A stretch of DNA of 64,000 nucleotides from Sphingobacterium sp. (GTDB taxonomy: Bacteria > Bacteroidota > Bacteroidia > Sphingobacteriales > Sphingobacteriaceae), in NCBI GenBank assembly GCA_031286695.1, contig JAITTY010000022.1, positions 62,001-126,000 of the forward strand. The letters are read 5' to 3'. Positions 25,878-34,610 of this stretch are shown piece by piece (position 1 is the first letter of the stretch; each line of letters begins with the position of its first letter). The position numbers and the translations under genes were made by a program. Under the pieces are notes generated by a model. It was not told the DNA's origin. It was given only the letters and a program-made list of their open reading frames with translations, and ran no database searches.

Positions 25878-27806
25878 ATGCAGTTTGAGACTGGAGAACT
25901 ATTAAGTAAAATAAACGATCCCTCTGATCTTAAAAAGCTAAAGGAAGACCAATTAGAACAGGTAAGCCAAGAGTTACGTCAATTTATTATTGATCAGGTT
26001 TCGGTTAATGGTGGTCACTTTGCAGCAAGTTTGGGAGTCGTTGAGTTAACGGTGGCGTTACATTACGTAATGAACACCCCATATGATCAGTTGATTTGGG
26101 ATGTTGGCCATCAGGCTTATGGGCATAAAATCCTAACGGGGCGTCGCGATATATTTCATACAAATCGAATAGAGAACGGAATTTCGGGATTTCCCAACCG
26201 TTTTGAATCTAAATACGATGCATTTGGCGTTGGGCACTCCTCAACGTCTATTTCTGCGGCATTAGGTATGGCGGTTGCATCCCAGATAAAAGGAGAAAAG
26301 GACCGTCAGCATATTGCGGTAATTGGTGATGGTGCTTTGACTGGTGGAATGGCATTTGAGGCATTGAATCATGCCGGTATTTCCAAATCCAACCTTTTGG
26401 TCATTCTGAATGATAACTGTATGTCCATTGATCCTAATGTTGGAGCATTGAAGGAGTATTTGACAAGTATAACGACATCAAAACGATATAATCGTTTTAG
26501 AGACGATATTGCAGCTGTATTAACCAAGATTTCGGAAGTTGGTCCAAATGCACTTGGTATTGCCAAAAAATTGGAAAAAAGCATAAAGGGCACGTTATTA
26601 AAAAATGCCAATCTCTTTGAATCTTTGAATTTTAGATATTTTGGACCGGTTGATGGGCATGATGTCAAAAAATTGGCGAAGACCCTTGAAGACCTTAAAC
26701 ATATACCGGGACCCAAATTATTGCATGCCGTCACCATCAAAGGAAAAGGTTTTGCGCTAGCTGAAAAAGATCAGACCAAATGGCATGCTCCAGGTTTATT
26801 CGATAAAATTACAGGAGAGATCAAAAAATCTTCGAATGATAAACCTGTAGCACCTAAATTTCAAGATGTTTTTGGACATACTTTAGTTGAGCTTGCAGAA
26901 GAAAATGATAAGATTGTGGGTATAACGCCTGCAATGCCTTCTGGTTCTTCCATGAACATAATGATGAAAGCAATGCCTGAGCGCGCATTTGATGTTGGTA
27001 TTGCTGAACAGCATGCTGTTACTTTTAGTGCAGGACTCGCAACTCAGGGACTATTACCATTTTGTAATATTTATTCATCTTTTATGCAGCGAGCTTATGA
27101 TCAAGTGATTCATGATGTTGCATTACAGAACCTGAATGTCGTTTTCTGTTTGGATCGTGCGGGAGTGGTTGGCGCAGATGGCGCTACACACCACGGTGCT
27201 TATGACATTGCATTTATGCGATGTGTTCCAAACATGACTGTTTCGGCTCCGATGAATGAGGAAGAGCTGAGAAATTTAATGTATACGGCTCAATTACCTA
27301 ACAAAGGTCCATTTGTCATTAGATATCCAAGAGGAAATGGTGTTATGCCAGACTGGCGCCGTCCATTTGCAGAAATTGAAATTGGCAAAGGACGTCTTAT
27401 TACTGAAGGAGAAGAACTTGCGATTTTAAGTTTTGGAGCTATAGGAAACGAAGCTGCAAAAGCCGTACAGCAGTTGAATGAATTGGGTATTCATCCCGCT
27501 CATTATGATCTTAGATTTGCTAAGCCTTTGGATGAGGCTTTGCTCCATCAGGTCTTTAAGAAGTTTGCCAAAATTATTACGGTAGAAGACGGAAGTTTGC
27601 AAGGGGGGATCGGTTCGGCAGTATTGGAATTTATGGCCGATCACGGTTACCGCAGTCAAGTTGTTCGTTTAGGTATTCCGGATAAGATCATTGAACATGC
27701 AGAACAAAATGCACAGTGGAAGAATGCGCACTACGATGCTAATGCTATCATAATGGAAGCTAAGAAACTTTGCGATGGAAAATTGACCAGTACAATGGTT
27801 GGATAA
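25878..27806 (+). CDS. dxs: 1-deoxy-D-xylulose-5-phosphate synthase
   Basis: Dxs condenses pyruvate and glyceraldehyde-3-phosphate with thiamine diphosphate, starting the MEP isoprenoid pathway. The 642-residue protein has DVGHQAYGHKILTGRR and GVGHSSTSISAALGMA near residues 75-130. The ThDP-binding IGDGALTGGMAFEALN and NDN follow. The transketolase pyrimidine-binding part has DVGIAEQHAV, FCLDRAGVVGADGATHHG and FVIRYPRGNG. An upstream TTACTTTG near 25841 may be the -7 box. ThiL nearby makes its cofactor, but the two are not in one operon. Confidence 0.97.
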   Translation: MQFETGELLSKINDPSDLKKLKEDQLEQVSQELRQFIIDQVSVNGGHFAASLGVVELTVALHYVMNTPYDQLIWDVGHQAYGHKILTGRRDIFHTNRIENGISGFPNRFESKYDAFGVGHSSTSISAALGMAVASQIKGEKDRQHIAVIGDGALTGGMAFEALNHAGISKSNLLVILNDNCMSIDPNVGALKEYLTSITTSKRYNRFRDDIAAVLTKISEVGPNALGIAKKLEKSIKGTLLKNANLFESLNFRYFGPVDGHDVKKLAKTLEDLKHIPGPKLLHAVTIKGKGFALAEKDQTKWHAPGLFDKITGEIKKSSNDKPVAPKFQDVFGHTLVELAEENDKIVGITPAMPSGSSMNIMMKAMPERAFDVGIAEQHAVTFSAGLATQGLLPFCNIYSSFMQRAYDQVIHDVALQNLNVVFCLDRAGVVGADGATHHGAYDIAFMRCVPNMTVSAPMNEEELRNLMYTAQLPNKGPFVIRYPRGNGVMPDWRRPFAEIEIGKGRLITEGEELAILSFGAIGNEAAKAVQQLNELGIHPAHYDLRFAKPLDEALLHQVFKKFAKIITVEDGSLQGGIGSAVLEFMADHGYRSQVVRLGIPDKIIEHAEQNAQWKNAHYDANAIIMEAKKLCDGKLTSTMVG

Positions 27807-27830
27807 AAATAGCTATTAAGATAACAAAAA

Positions 27831-27854
27831 AAGGAGGTCTGTGCAGACCTCCTT
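27831..27854 (+). terminator. dxs terminator
   Basis: Stem AAGGAGGTCT / AGACCTCCTT with a four-base GTGC loop and a long T-run. It lies 25 bases after the dxs stop. The A-run on the left could let it work on both strands. Confidence 0.92.
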
Positions 27855-28195
27855 TTTTTTGTTTTTGACTACAGGTTTTTTGAGAGCACTCAAGTAATCT
27901 GCTATGTTACAATTTACTTTTTCTGAAAAGACAATTTGTAACGGTTTTGATTTTACAGTTTGCGCTTAAATCAGGTAAATTGTTATTTGACAGCGATGTT
28001 AAGTTGGCTTTAAATTCTTATAAATTTAATATTAAAAATATATGAACCAAAGGTTGTAATTGGCTATAATTTTGGTTAATTTAGTTCTAGACCTTAAAGA
28101 CTGAGATGTAGTGAGTTTGCTACTTTTTTTGTTCTTTTTTTTGAAATAAATTTGGAATGTTAATAATTATTTTTAGAGATCAATTTTAGCGCTAG

Positions 28196-28204
28196 TTTTC
28201 CACA
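28196..28204 (+). promoter_or_regulatory. DnaA-box-like site upstream of dnaA
   Basis: TTTTCCACA, identical to three copies near the proposed origin (19597, 19880, 20749). It lies 155 bases before the dnaA start codon. A second variant, TTATCAACA, is at 28305-28313. The likely role is autorepression of dnaA. Confidence 0.55.
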
Positions 28205-28358
28205 ATTTTACATAATAAAAAGCTGATATATAGTGTCTTATCAATTATTTTATATTTTAGTTTTTTAGCTGATTTTTTTTTGTCATCTTCGTTCTCAGAG
28301 AAAGTTATCAACATATTTTTTGTCGCGTATTGTAAATCAACTTATTAACAATTTTAGA

Positions 28359-29783
28359 ATGGAAAAAACGTATTCAAGTGTCTGGAATAATTGTCTTTCG
28401 ATTATCAAAGATAATATACCAGCACAAAGTTTCAAGACCTGGTTTGAACCTGTGAAAGCAGTCCGTTTGGAGGGTGACGTTTTGACTATTCAAGTGCCTA
28501 GTTTATTTTTTTATGAGTGGCTGGAAGAACACTATGTAGGAATTCTTCGTAAGACCGTAAAGAAATTTTTAGGAGAACAAGGTAGATTGGAATACAATAT
28601 TGTAGTAGAGAAGTCTTCCGCTTCTCATCCTTATACGACTAATCTTCCATCGAATGGCAATGGAGCAGAAGGAAAGAGACAATCTATCCCTGTGCCGGTT
28701 TCTTTAAATAGAGATATCAAAAACCCATTTGTTATTCCTGGATTGAAAAAATTACAGGTTGATCCGCAATTGAATCAAAACTACACATTTGAAAATTTCA
28801 TTGAAGGTGAATGTAACCGTCTTGCTCGTTCAGCAGGTTATGCTGTAGCTAACAAACCAGGTGGTACATCATTTAACCCTTTGATGATCTATGGTGATGT
28901 TGGTTTGGGAAAGACACACCTTGCTCAAGCTATCGGAAATGAGATCAAAAGAAATCTTCCCGATAAATTGGTCATTTATGTGTCTTGTGAGAAATTCTGC
29001 CAACAGTTTGTGGACTCATTGAAAAATAACACAATCAATGATTTCGTTAACTTTTATCAAGCAATGGATGTCATTATAATGGATGATGTGCATAATTTTG
29101 CTGGTAAAGAAAAAACGCAGGATATTTTCTTCCATATTTTTAATCATTTGCATCAATCTGGAAAGCAAATTATCTTAACTTCGGACAAAGCACCTAAAGA
29201 TTTAGCTGGTTTGGAAGAACGTTTGCTTAGTCGTTTTAAATGGGGATTATCTGCAGATATTCAGATTCCTGATCTTGAGACGAGAATGGCGATCTTGAAG
29301 AAGAAGATGTATTCTGATGGTATTGATTTACCTGAAAATGTAGTGGAATATGTCGCTACACAGATCGACAACAGTGTTCGTGAATTGGAAGGTGCCATGG
29401 TTTCTTTATTGGCGCAATCTACATTGAACAAAAAGGAGATCGATTTAGGTCTAGCGAAATCCATGTTGAAGAATTTTGTGAAGAATACACATAAGGAAAT
29501 TTCAATGGACTTTATTCAGAAATTAGTTTGTGAATATTTTGAAGTTCCTGTGGATATGGTAAAGTCGAAAGTTAGGAAGCGAGAAATCGTGCAGGCCAGG
29601 CAAATTTCGATGTATTTAGCAAAAGCCCATACCAAATCTTCATTAAAATCGATCGGAGCGTTCTTCGGAGGGAGAGACCACTCGACTGTCATTTATGCAT
29701 GTCAAACCGTAGAGGATTTAATTGAAACAGACAAGAAATTTAAAACTTATGTAAGTGATATTATGAAAAAGTTGAAATCTTAA
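28359..29783 (+). CDS. dnaA: Chromosomal replication initiator DnaA
   Basis: DnaA binds origin boxes and melts the origin as an ATP-bound filament. With the ATG at 28359 it has 474 residues and the usual SVWNNCLSIIKDNIP start; a TTG 13 codons upstream is in frame but unlikely. Domain I covers about residues 1-85, with a linker to about 125. The AAA+ domain has GDVGLGKTHLAQ near 178 and IIMDDVHNFAGKEKTQ as Walker B. The arginine finger region is ERLLSRFKWG. C-terminal domain IV has KVRKREIVQARQ and GGRDHSTVIYAC, the box-recognition signature. It is monocistronic, and dnaN lies 6 kb away rather than next to it. Confidence 0.98.
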   Translation: MEKTYSSVWNNCLSIIKDNIPAQSFKTWFEPVKAVRLEGDVLTIQVPSLFFYEWLEEHYVGILRKTVKKFLGEQGRLEYNIVVEKSSASHPYTTNLPSNGNGAEGKRQSIPVPVSLNRDIKNPFVIPGLKKLQVDPQLNQNYTFENFIEGECNRLARSAGYAVANKPGGTSFNPLMIYGDVGLGKTHLAQAIGNEIKRNLPDKLVIYVSCEKFCQQFVDSLKNNTINDFVNFYQAMDVIIMDDVHNFAGKEKTQDIFFHIFNHLHQSGKQIILTSDKAPKDLAGLEERLLSRFKWGLSADIQIPDLETRMAILKKKMYSDGIDLPENVVEYVATQIDNSVRELEGAMVSLLAQSTLNKKEIDLGLAKSMLKNFVKNTHKEISMDFIQKLVCEYFEVPVDMVKSKVRKREIVQARQISMYLAKAHTKSSLKSIGAFFGGRDHSTVIYACQTVEDLIETDKKFKTYVSDIMKKLKS

Positions 29784-29809
29784 TGTCAATTAGTAAGTAG
29801 GAAACAAAA

Positions 29810-29836
29810 GGGCTATCTAAATAACATGGATAGCCC
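29810..29836 (+). terminator. dnaA terminator
   Basis: Stem GGGCTATC / GATAGCCC with an 11-base loop, then TTTTTT. It lies 26 bases after the dnaA stop. Confidence 0.88.
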
Positions 29837-29873
29837 TTTTTTAATGAATTTAAAGCCATGTAATGCATTAAAA

Positions 29874-29905
29874 AACCTCTGGCTATATTTGGATAGCCAG
29901 AGGTT
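29874..29905 (-). terminator. Bidirectional terminator
   Basis: A 13 bp perfect stem (AACCTCTGGCTAT / ATAGCCAGAGGTT) with a six-base loop, an A-run on one side and a T-run on the other. It lies 26 bases after the stop of the leftward Spy-like gene. Its stem shares the GGCTAT / ATAGCC core with the dnaA terminator. Confidence 0.9.
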
Positions 29906-29931
29906 TTTCATTCCTATAGAATGATTAATTG

Positions 29932-30333
29932 TTATTGATTGCTCTCTCCGTTGCCAGATTCTTTATGTTCCGTTGTTTCTTGAGTTGCAGGAATGTTCAC
30001 CGGAGGTCTTTCTGTTACATATTTTTGGTACGCTGCCTTTTGCTCATCTGTCAGTAATCGAACTATTTTGTTGTCCGATGCACCTTGAATTTTCGCAATG
30101 CTCTCCTTTTTAGCATCAACAGTCGCCGTACTATCCTGAATAATGGCTGCAATAGCCTTTTCTTGATCCAATACGATCGTTGATACCGCAGTTTTTTGTT
30201 CGTCGTTTAATGTGAGCTTGGTGACTAATTCAGTCACTACTTTCGTTGCATTTTCTTCTGGTGTTGCTTGCTGTGCAAATGTTAGGCTCATTGCTAGGAA
30301 GAAACCTATACCTGCTAAAAATAACTTTTTCAT
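29932..30333 (-). CDS. Small secreted helical protein, Spy/CpxP-like, copy 1
   Basis: A 133-residue protein with a signal peptide (MKKLFLAGIGFFLAMSLTFAQ). The mature part is helical, with LVTKLTLNDEQKTAV early and VRLLTDEQKAAYQKYV late. The paired L-t-x-EQ motifs recall the LTxxQ repeats of Spy/CpxP periplasmic chaperones. It is clearly paralogous to the next gene, with the same signal and the same QQATPEE start. The C-terminus is polar and probably disordered. The proposed role in envelope stress or metal binding is an analogy only. Confidence 0.7.
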   Translation of the reverse strand: MKKLFLAGIGFFLAMSLTFAQQATPEENATKVVTELVTKLTLNDEQKTAVSTIVLDQEKAIAAIIQDSTATVDAKKESIAKIQGASDNKIVRLLTDEQKAAYQKYVTERPPVNIPATQETTEHKESGNGESNQ

Positions 30334-30396
30334 GATGTTTAATTTTAGATGAAATTATTCATTTTGTATGCTGATGCTTCTTTACTTCACTACCGA

Positions 30397-30780
30397 TTAA
30401 CGATTAGATCTAGTTTCTATAGGTTCAGCCTTGGTAGGTGCTGATTTGGCTGGCCGTTCGGCTATCATTTTTTGATAAAGTGATTTTTGATCTTCGGTCA
30501 GTAATTGATTGACTTTTGTATCCACTTCGTTTTGAAGTTTATTTAGTGCCTCACCTTTTGCCTGTGTGGAAGAACCGCTATCTTTTGCTATGCTCTGTTC
30601 TGCCTTGGCTTGATCCAATAGAATAGTTGATACTGCTGTTTTTTGCTCATCGTTCAGATTCAGTTTTTGTACAAGCTCAGTCGTTGCTTTTGCTGCAGTT
30701 TCCTCTGGGGTGGCTTGCTGTGCGAATGTAAGGCTAAGCGCCAAACAAAGTCCTATTCCTGTTAAAATTAGCTTTTTCAT
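30397..30780 (-). CDS. Small secreted helical protein, Spy/CpxP-like, copy 2
   Basis: A 127-residue paralogue of the 29932-30333 protein. The signal peptide (MKKLILTGIGLCLALSLTFAQ), the QQATPEE start, LVQKLNLNDEQKTAVSTILL and the late NQLLTEDQKSLYQKMIAERP all align without large gaps. The 63-base gap to copy 1 has no terminator, so they may share a transcript. The pair looks like a local duplication. The function is unknown beyond the Spy-like repeat pattern. Confidence 0.7.
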   Translation of the reverse strand: MKKLILTGIGLCLALSLTFAQQATPEETAAKATTELVQKLNLNDEQKTAVSTILLDQAKAEQSIAKDSGSSTQAKGEALNKLQNEVDTKVNQLLTEDQKSLYQKMIAERPAKSAPTKAEPIETRSNR

Positions 30781-31125
30781 ATCTATTGTATTTAAAAAGT
30801 TACAATTAAACTATCTTGTTATAAAAACTTTGAAAGTATTAGTAATATTGTATCAAGTATGTTACTTTAACAGAGTTTTAACATTACTTTTCTTTATATA
30901 ATTGAATAACAATAGATTGTTTTGTTTTTAATACCGAAAGGGAGACTTTCATTGCGATAGTTACGGTATTATTAATAATTAGATCTGCTGTCAATGATCA
31001 GCGTGCATTTAAAATCTAATCCTGTATAAATGATGCTTCGGGGTTAAGCTTCAATAAACTCAAAGTTTTAATATAAAAAAGGTCCTTGCTTTGTTTGCAA
31101 GGACCTTTTTGAAACATTTTAGTCT
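30781..31125. other. 345 bp region between Spy-like genes
   Basis: No gene is seen. The right end holds the terminator of the 31126-31494 gene, so the region should contain the promoter for the leftward copy 1/copy 2 pair. A weak inverted repeat (AATACCG at 30930-30936 with CGGTATT at 30964-30970) may be an operator. Confidence 0.45.
31081..31105 (-). terminator. Bidirectional terminator of Spy-like gene 3
   Basis: Stem GGTCCTTGC / GCAAGGACC, extended by AAA/TTT, with a seven-base loop. A- and T-runs flank it. It lies 21 bases after the stop at 31126. Confidence 0.92.
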
Positions 31126-31494
31126 TTAATTATCGGAACGTTTAGACATTCTTTCTTTCATTTTTTCTTGTTGTTCATCAAATAATTTAGCTTGTTCAGG
31201 AGTAAGCCATGATTTGATTTTACTTGTTTGTACTTCCTGGAGTTGCTTAAATTTTTCCATATTGGCTTTACGGTCTCCACCGTCGTTTCTAAGAGCAGCC
31301 CGTTGTTGTGCCTGACTTAAGGTAAGATTATAGATGGAATCTTTTTGTGTTTGATTGAGACTCAATAATTTGTCCAGGTGCTCTACTCGCATTTTAGCTT
31401 GTTCCTCAGGGCTGCGTTGCTGACGTTGTTGAGCAAAAACTCCTGTAGCACTTAACATTAGGCAAGCTGCTGCCATTAAAATTTTCTTTTTCAT
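31126..31494 (-). CDS. Small secreted helical protein, Spy/DUF4890-like
   Basis: A 122-residue protein with a signal peptide (KKKILMAAACLMLSATGVFAQ). The mature part is Gln/Lys/Arg-rich and helical, with QRSPEEQAKMRVEHLDKLLS and KSWLTPEQAKLFDEQQEKM. The start at 31494 is preferred over one 15 codons upstream because it begins at the signal peptide. It is more distant from the two copies at 29932-30780 but has the same layout: a signal, an early EE-A-K helix and a late LT-EQ motif. A periplasmic chaperone-like role is only inferred. Confidence 0.7.
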   Translation of the reverse strand: MKKKILMAAACLMLSATGVFAQQRQQRSPEEQAKMRVEHLDKLLSLNQTQKDSIYNLTLSQAQQRAALRNDGGDRKANMEKFKQLQEVQTSKIKSWLTPEQAKLFDEQQEKMKERMSKRSDN

Positions 31495-31653
31495 TTTTAT
31501 ATAGTTTATATAATGAGTGCGACGATTATAATTGTACACTCAATTTGTTCATTTTCCATTTATTATGGACCAATAAGCTTTTCAGCTCTTTCTTTATCTA
31601 TTGAATATAAATTTGATGAAAAAGTTTAGTATTGTATTTGATCTTAACAAAAT

Positions 31654-32703
31654 TTAAGGTTGATTAACACTTTGAGAGACTGTGTTATGCAAGGTTTTTA
31701 TGAATAGTGCTTTTTGTTTAGGATCATGAAATTGGAGTCCAATCGGAAGATAAACCAAGTCAATGGTTGCAAATAGCTTTTTAAAAGGTTTTAACCGCTG
31801 AAGGTCTTTTTCGGTAGTCAATAGTATTTTATTGGTACTTGCTAGGTTTAGGTACGATGTTGTAATCTTATCTAAATCTGATTCACTAAATGCATGATGA
31901 TCTCCAAAAGAAATGTGCTGGATCAAATTTGCTTTCTTTTTTATATAATTTACAAGCGGCTGCGGTTTGGCAATACCAGTAACTAGAATAATATCTTTGC
32001 CGCTAATATCTATTTTGATTCCGTCGCTATCGATCGGTTCAAAGTAATCAATATAACTAAATGTAATTAAAGCTTCTTTGTTATATCGCCTGATTCTGCG
32101 TTCTATGGACTTTCTATCCTCAGCTGAAAGATGAATAGGACATTTGGTGATCGTTATAATTTGCGCTCGGTTAGCTTCCATAAGGAGATCCCTAAAGTTC
32201 CCCGCTGGAAATACCAGCATGGGATGGAAAAACGATGAAAAATCAAACAGTAAAATATTGAAAAGCGGTGATAATTTTCGGTGTTGATAGGCATCATCCA
32301 AAATAATAAGCTGATGATCGGGCCGAAGTTTTTCTATTCCGGTACAACGATCCTCACAAACCGCAACCGTGAGACATGGAAATTTATTTTTGAACTGTAA
32401 GGGTTCATCCCCAACATCATTGGCAGATGAATCGGTTTTTACGAGATGGAATCCTTTGCTCGTTCGCCCATACCCGCGACTGAGAATGGCCGTTTTATAA
32501 TAGTCTTTAAGGCTAGAAACAACAAATTCTGTCATTGGACTTTTTCCTGTACCGCCGACAGAGAGATTGCCTATAACAATCGTCGGGACATCAAATGACT
32601 TTGATTTAAGCAATTTAAGATCATATAATCGATTCCTTATCCAAACAGCAAGGCCATAGATAATTGAGAAAGGAAATAAGAGATATCGTAGTAAAGCTAT
32701 CAT
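31654..32703 (-). CDS. lpxK: Tetraacyldisaccharide 4'-kinase
   Basis: LpxK phosphorylates the 4' position of the lipid A precursor disaccharide at the inner membrane. The 349-residue protein has an N-terminal hydrophobic anchor (about residues 3-22) and the P-loop GNLSVGGTGKSP near residue 45. ILSRGYGR and the acidic LDDAYQHR motif follow, as in the family. It confirms a Gram-negative outer membrane. Its start overlaps the gldH stop by four bases, so the two are coupled, although their functions differ. Confidence 0.95.
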   Translation of the reverse strand: MIALLRYLLFPFSIIYGLAVWIRNRLYDLKLLKSKSFDVPTIVIGNLSVGGTGKSPMTEFVVSSLKDYYKTAILSRGYGRTSKGFHLVKTDSSANDVGDEPLQFKNKFPCLTVAVCEDRCTGIEKLRPDHQLIILDDAYQHRKLSPLFNILLFDFSSFFHPMLVFPAGNFRDLLMEANRAQIITITKCPIHLSAEDRKSIERRIRRYNKEALITFSYIDYFEPIDSDGIKIDISGKDIILVTGIAKPQPLVNYIKKKANLIQHISFGDHHAFSESDLDKITTSYLNLASTNKILLTTEKDLQRLKPFKKLFATIDLVYLPIGLQFHDPKQKALFIKTLHNTVSQSVNQP

Positions 32704-33170
32704 TTTGGGACAACTGTTAATCCAACGTCGGTGATTTCTTTCAACGGATTCTCCTTCATATGCTGTTCAATGGAAATTGTATACATTCCTGTATCTGGAA
32801 ATTGGTAATCTTTATGGATGATGGATTGATTGTTATATAGGCTACCTGAGGATTTTCCAAGCCATTTTCCATCGGGGCGTGCCATTTTTATTTCTTTACG
32901 ATAAGTATATTGTTTTTTATCGGGACCACTTTGATAGATGAGGACAAAAAGGTTTGAAAAGGCATATTCAGGGGTGTGACGGATATCCATTAATACATCA
33001 TATCGTTTAGTTTTGTCGCCGATATGAAATTGAAAACGAGGTGGAGATGTATTGAGCCAAGCTTTATTGTCAATGGGTTTATTATCATTAATGATTAAAG
33101 TTTGGTCACAGGAACCCCATATGCCAATACATAACATACCAACAAGGAGCGTTGAGTTTTTGAGTTTCAT
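32700..33170 (-). CDS. gldH: Gliding motility lipoprotein GldH
   Basis: A 156-residue lipoprotein. From the start at 33170 the signal ends with WGSC, so Cys21 is the lipidated residue. The mature part has TKRYDVLMDIRHTPEYAFSN, the central block of GldH. In Flavobacterium johnsoniae, GldH is needed for gliding and stable GldJ. Many non-gliding Bacteroidota keep it, so it does not prove motility. An upstream in-frame ATG adds 15 residues that would spoil the signal. It is coupled to lpxK and lies after ricT with a terminator-like hairpin between. Confidence 0.88.
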   Translation of the reverse strand: MKLKNSTLLVGMLCIGIWGSCDQTLIINDNKPIDNKAWLNTSPPRFQFHIGDKTKRYDVLMDIRHTPEYAFSNLFVLIYQSGPDKKQYTYRKEIKMARPDGKWLGKSSGSLYNNQSIIHKDYQFPDTGMYTISIEQHMKENPLKEITDVGLTVVPK

Positions 33171-33186
33171 GTTTATCTGTAAAAAG

Positions 33187-33218
33187 AATATGCCTAATGT
33201 GTTAAAATTAGGCATATT
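33187..33218 (-). terminator. Terminator-like hairpin after ricT
   Basis: A 12 bp perfect stem (AATATGCCTAAT / ATTAGGCATATT) with an eight-base loop. On the minus strand CTTTTT follows. It lies six bases past the ricT stop and 17 bases before the gldH start, so it may attenuate read-through. Confidence 0.7.
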
Positions 33219-33223
33219 TTATT

Positions 33224-34600
33224 TTATTCTGCTTTTGGGGCAGTATTGTTATTATTACCCTTATTTTTATTGCGGTGCCTATTGAAACGCTTTTTAGGCC
33301 TGTTGTTTGTACCCTCTTTATTGTCTTTACTTGCCGCAGGAGTGGCAGTATCCGTCGCTAACTGAGGTTTAGCACCTTGTCTAGGTGCATTTTGTTCGGA
33401 TTTATCCGTTTTCTGCCCCGTCTTATTTTCCGGTTTAACGGTATTGCTTTTGGTTTTCCTTTTCTTCTTTCTTTTATTCCGATCATCAAGTCGAGTTAAG
33501 CTATCTTGTCCGACTACGTTCTCGTAATCGTAATTTATATTTTTCTCTTCTTTGATTTCATCCGTATCTATTGCACTTGAGATCGCTTCAGGTTTGATAC
33601 CCTGTTTATTCATTTCAACAAGCTCTTTTACTTGTTGGACTGGTAGTGCTATCCAATTTTCGGCGCCTGGAAAAGAAAACCACATCATTTTTTTAAAGAT
33701 ATCGGTCTTTTGAAGATAAGCGACTCCCTTTTGCGTTTCAATGCGGTCTATGTTATTCGGAATATCTTTTAATGCATCCATATAACTATCCAATTCATAA
33801 TTGAGACAGCATTTCAATTTTCCACATTGTCCAGCTAATTTTAGCGTATTCAGGGACAGATTTTGATAACGTGCAGCTGACGTGGAAACAGTTTTAAAAT
33901 CCGTTAACCAAGTTGAACAGCAGAGTTCACGGCCGCAGGAACCAATACCGCCTAAACGGCTTGCCTCTTGTCGCATACCTATCTGACGCATTTCAATACG
34001 TATCCTAAACGCTTCGGCCATTTTTTTGATGAGTTCACGAAAATCCACACGGCCCTCAGCAGTGTAATAGAAGGTAGCCTTTGTTTTATCTCCCTGATAG
34101 TCTACGTCAGAAATCTTCATAGACAAACCGAGGTCCAAAGCCAATTTACGAGCTTTGTGCATAGTTTCCCATTCGAGATCTTTTGCTGCGTTATACTTCT
34201 CTACATCTACTTCATTTGGTTTCCGATAGATTTTCTTTGTTACCATTTCTGGGGTAACATTATTCTTTTTTAATTGTAATCTGACTAATTCACCTGTTAG
34301 GGAGATGTGTCCGACATCATAGCCCCCTGTTGAAGGCTCTACAACGACCATCTCACCCATTTCCAGGTAGATATTGTCTACATTAATAAAGAAATCTTTT
34401 CGTGATCCCTTGAATCGTACTTCGACGATATTAAATGGTTTATAATTTGAAGGCATATCCATATCGGAAAGCCAGTCATATACATCTAATTTATTACATC
34501 CGCTAGTCATGCAAGAGCCATTATTCTGACATCCTGCCGGTGTACCATTTGCTGTGGTAGTACCGCAACCTCCGCCGGATGAGCAACTGCCACATCCCAT
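33224..34600 (-). CDS. ricT: PSP1-domain protein RicT (YaaT)
   Basis: A 458-residue RicT protein. The N-terminus is Cys/Gly-rich (MGCGSCSSGGGCG), which is specific to Bacteroidota forms. The PSP1 domain carries GIGSCGRELCCSTWL and LAGQCGKLKCCLNYE near the middle; these Cys pairs bind 4Fe-4S clusters in B. subtilis RicT, where the RicAFT complex supports RNase Y and mRNA maturation. The C-terminal about 110 residues are Lys/Asn/Arg-rich and probably disordered. It lies ten bases from holB, a very common neighbour pair (yaaT-holB) across bacteria. Confidence 0.92.
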   Translation of the reverse strand: MGCGSCSSGGGCGTTTANGTPAGCQNNGSCMTSGCNKLDVYDWLSDMDMPSNYKPFNIVEVRFKGSRKDFFINVDNIYLEMGEMVVVEPSTGGYDVGHISLTGELVRLQLKKNNVTPEMVTKKIYRKPNEVDVEKYNAAKDLEWETMHKARKLALDLGLSMKISDVDYQGDKTKATFYYTAEGRVDFRELIKKMAEAFRIRIEMRQIGMRQEASRLGGIGSCGRELCCSTWLTDFKTVSTSAARYQNLSLNTLKLAGQCGKLKCCLNYELDSYMDALKDIPNNIDRIETQKGVAYLQKTDIFKKMMWFSFPGAENWIALPVQQVKELVEMNKQGIKPEAISSAIDTDEIKEEKNINYDYENVVGQDSLTRLDDRNKRKKKRKTKSNTVKPENKTGQKTDKSEQNAPRQGAKPQLATDTATPAASKDNKEGTNNRPKKRFNRHRNKNKGNNNNTAPKAE

Positions 34601-34610
34601 AGTTTTCTAT

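Larger units (their letters stand above)
27807..28358 (+). other. 552 bp region between dxs and dnaA
   Basis: After the dxs terminator there is no gene. The region is AT-rich. It has an exact TTTTCCACA at 28196-28204 and TTATCAACA at 28305-28313, just before dnaA. These are probable DnaA sites for autoregulation of dnaA. It could also be a secondary or alternative initiation region, but box density is far lower than at 19.6-19.96 kb. Confidence 0.6.

Noticed and set aside
27807..28358. oriC at the dnaA leader
   Set aside because: Only two DnaA-like sites are seen, and the strand bias does not change there as it does near 20.0 kb. Kept as the rival hypothesis in the findings.
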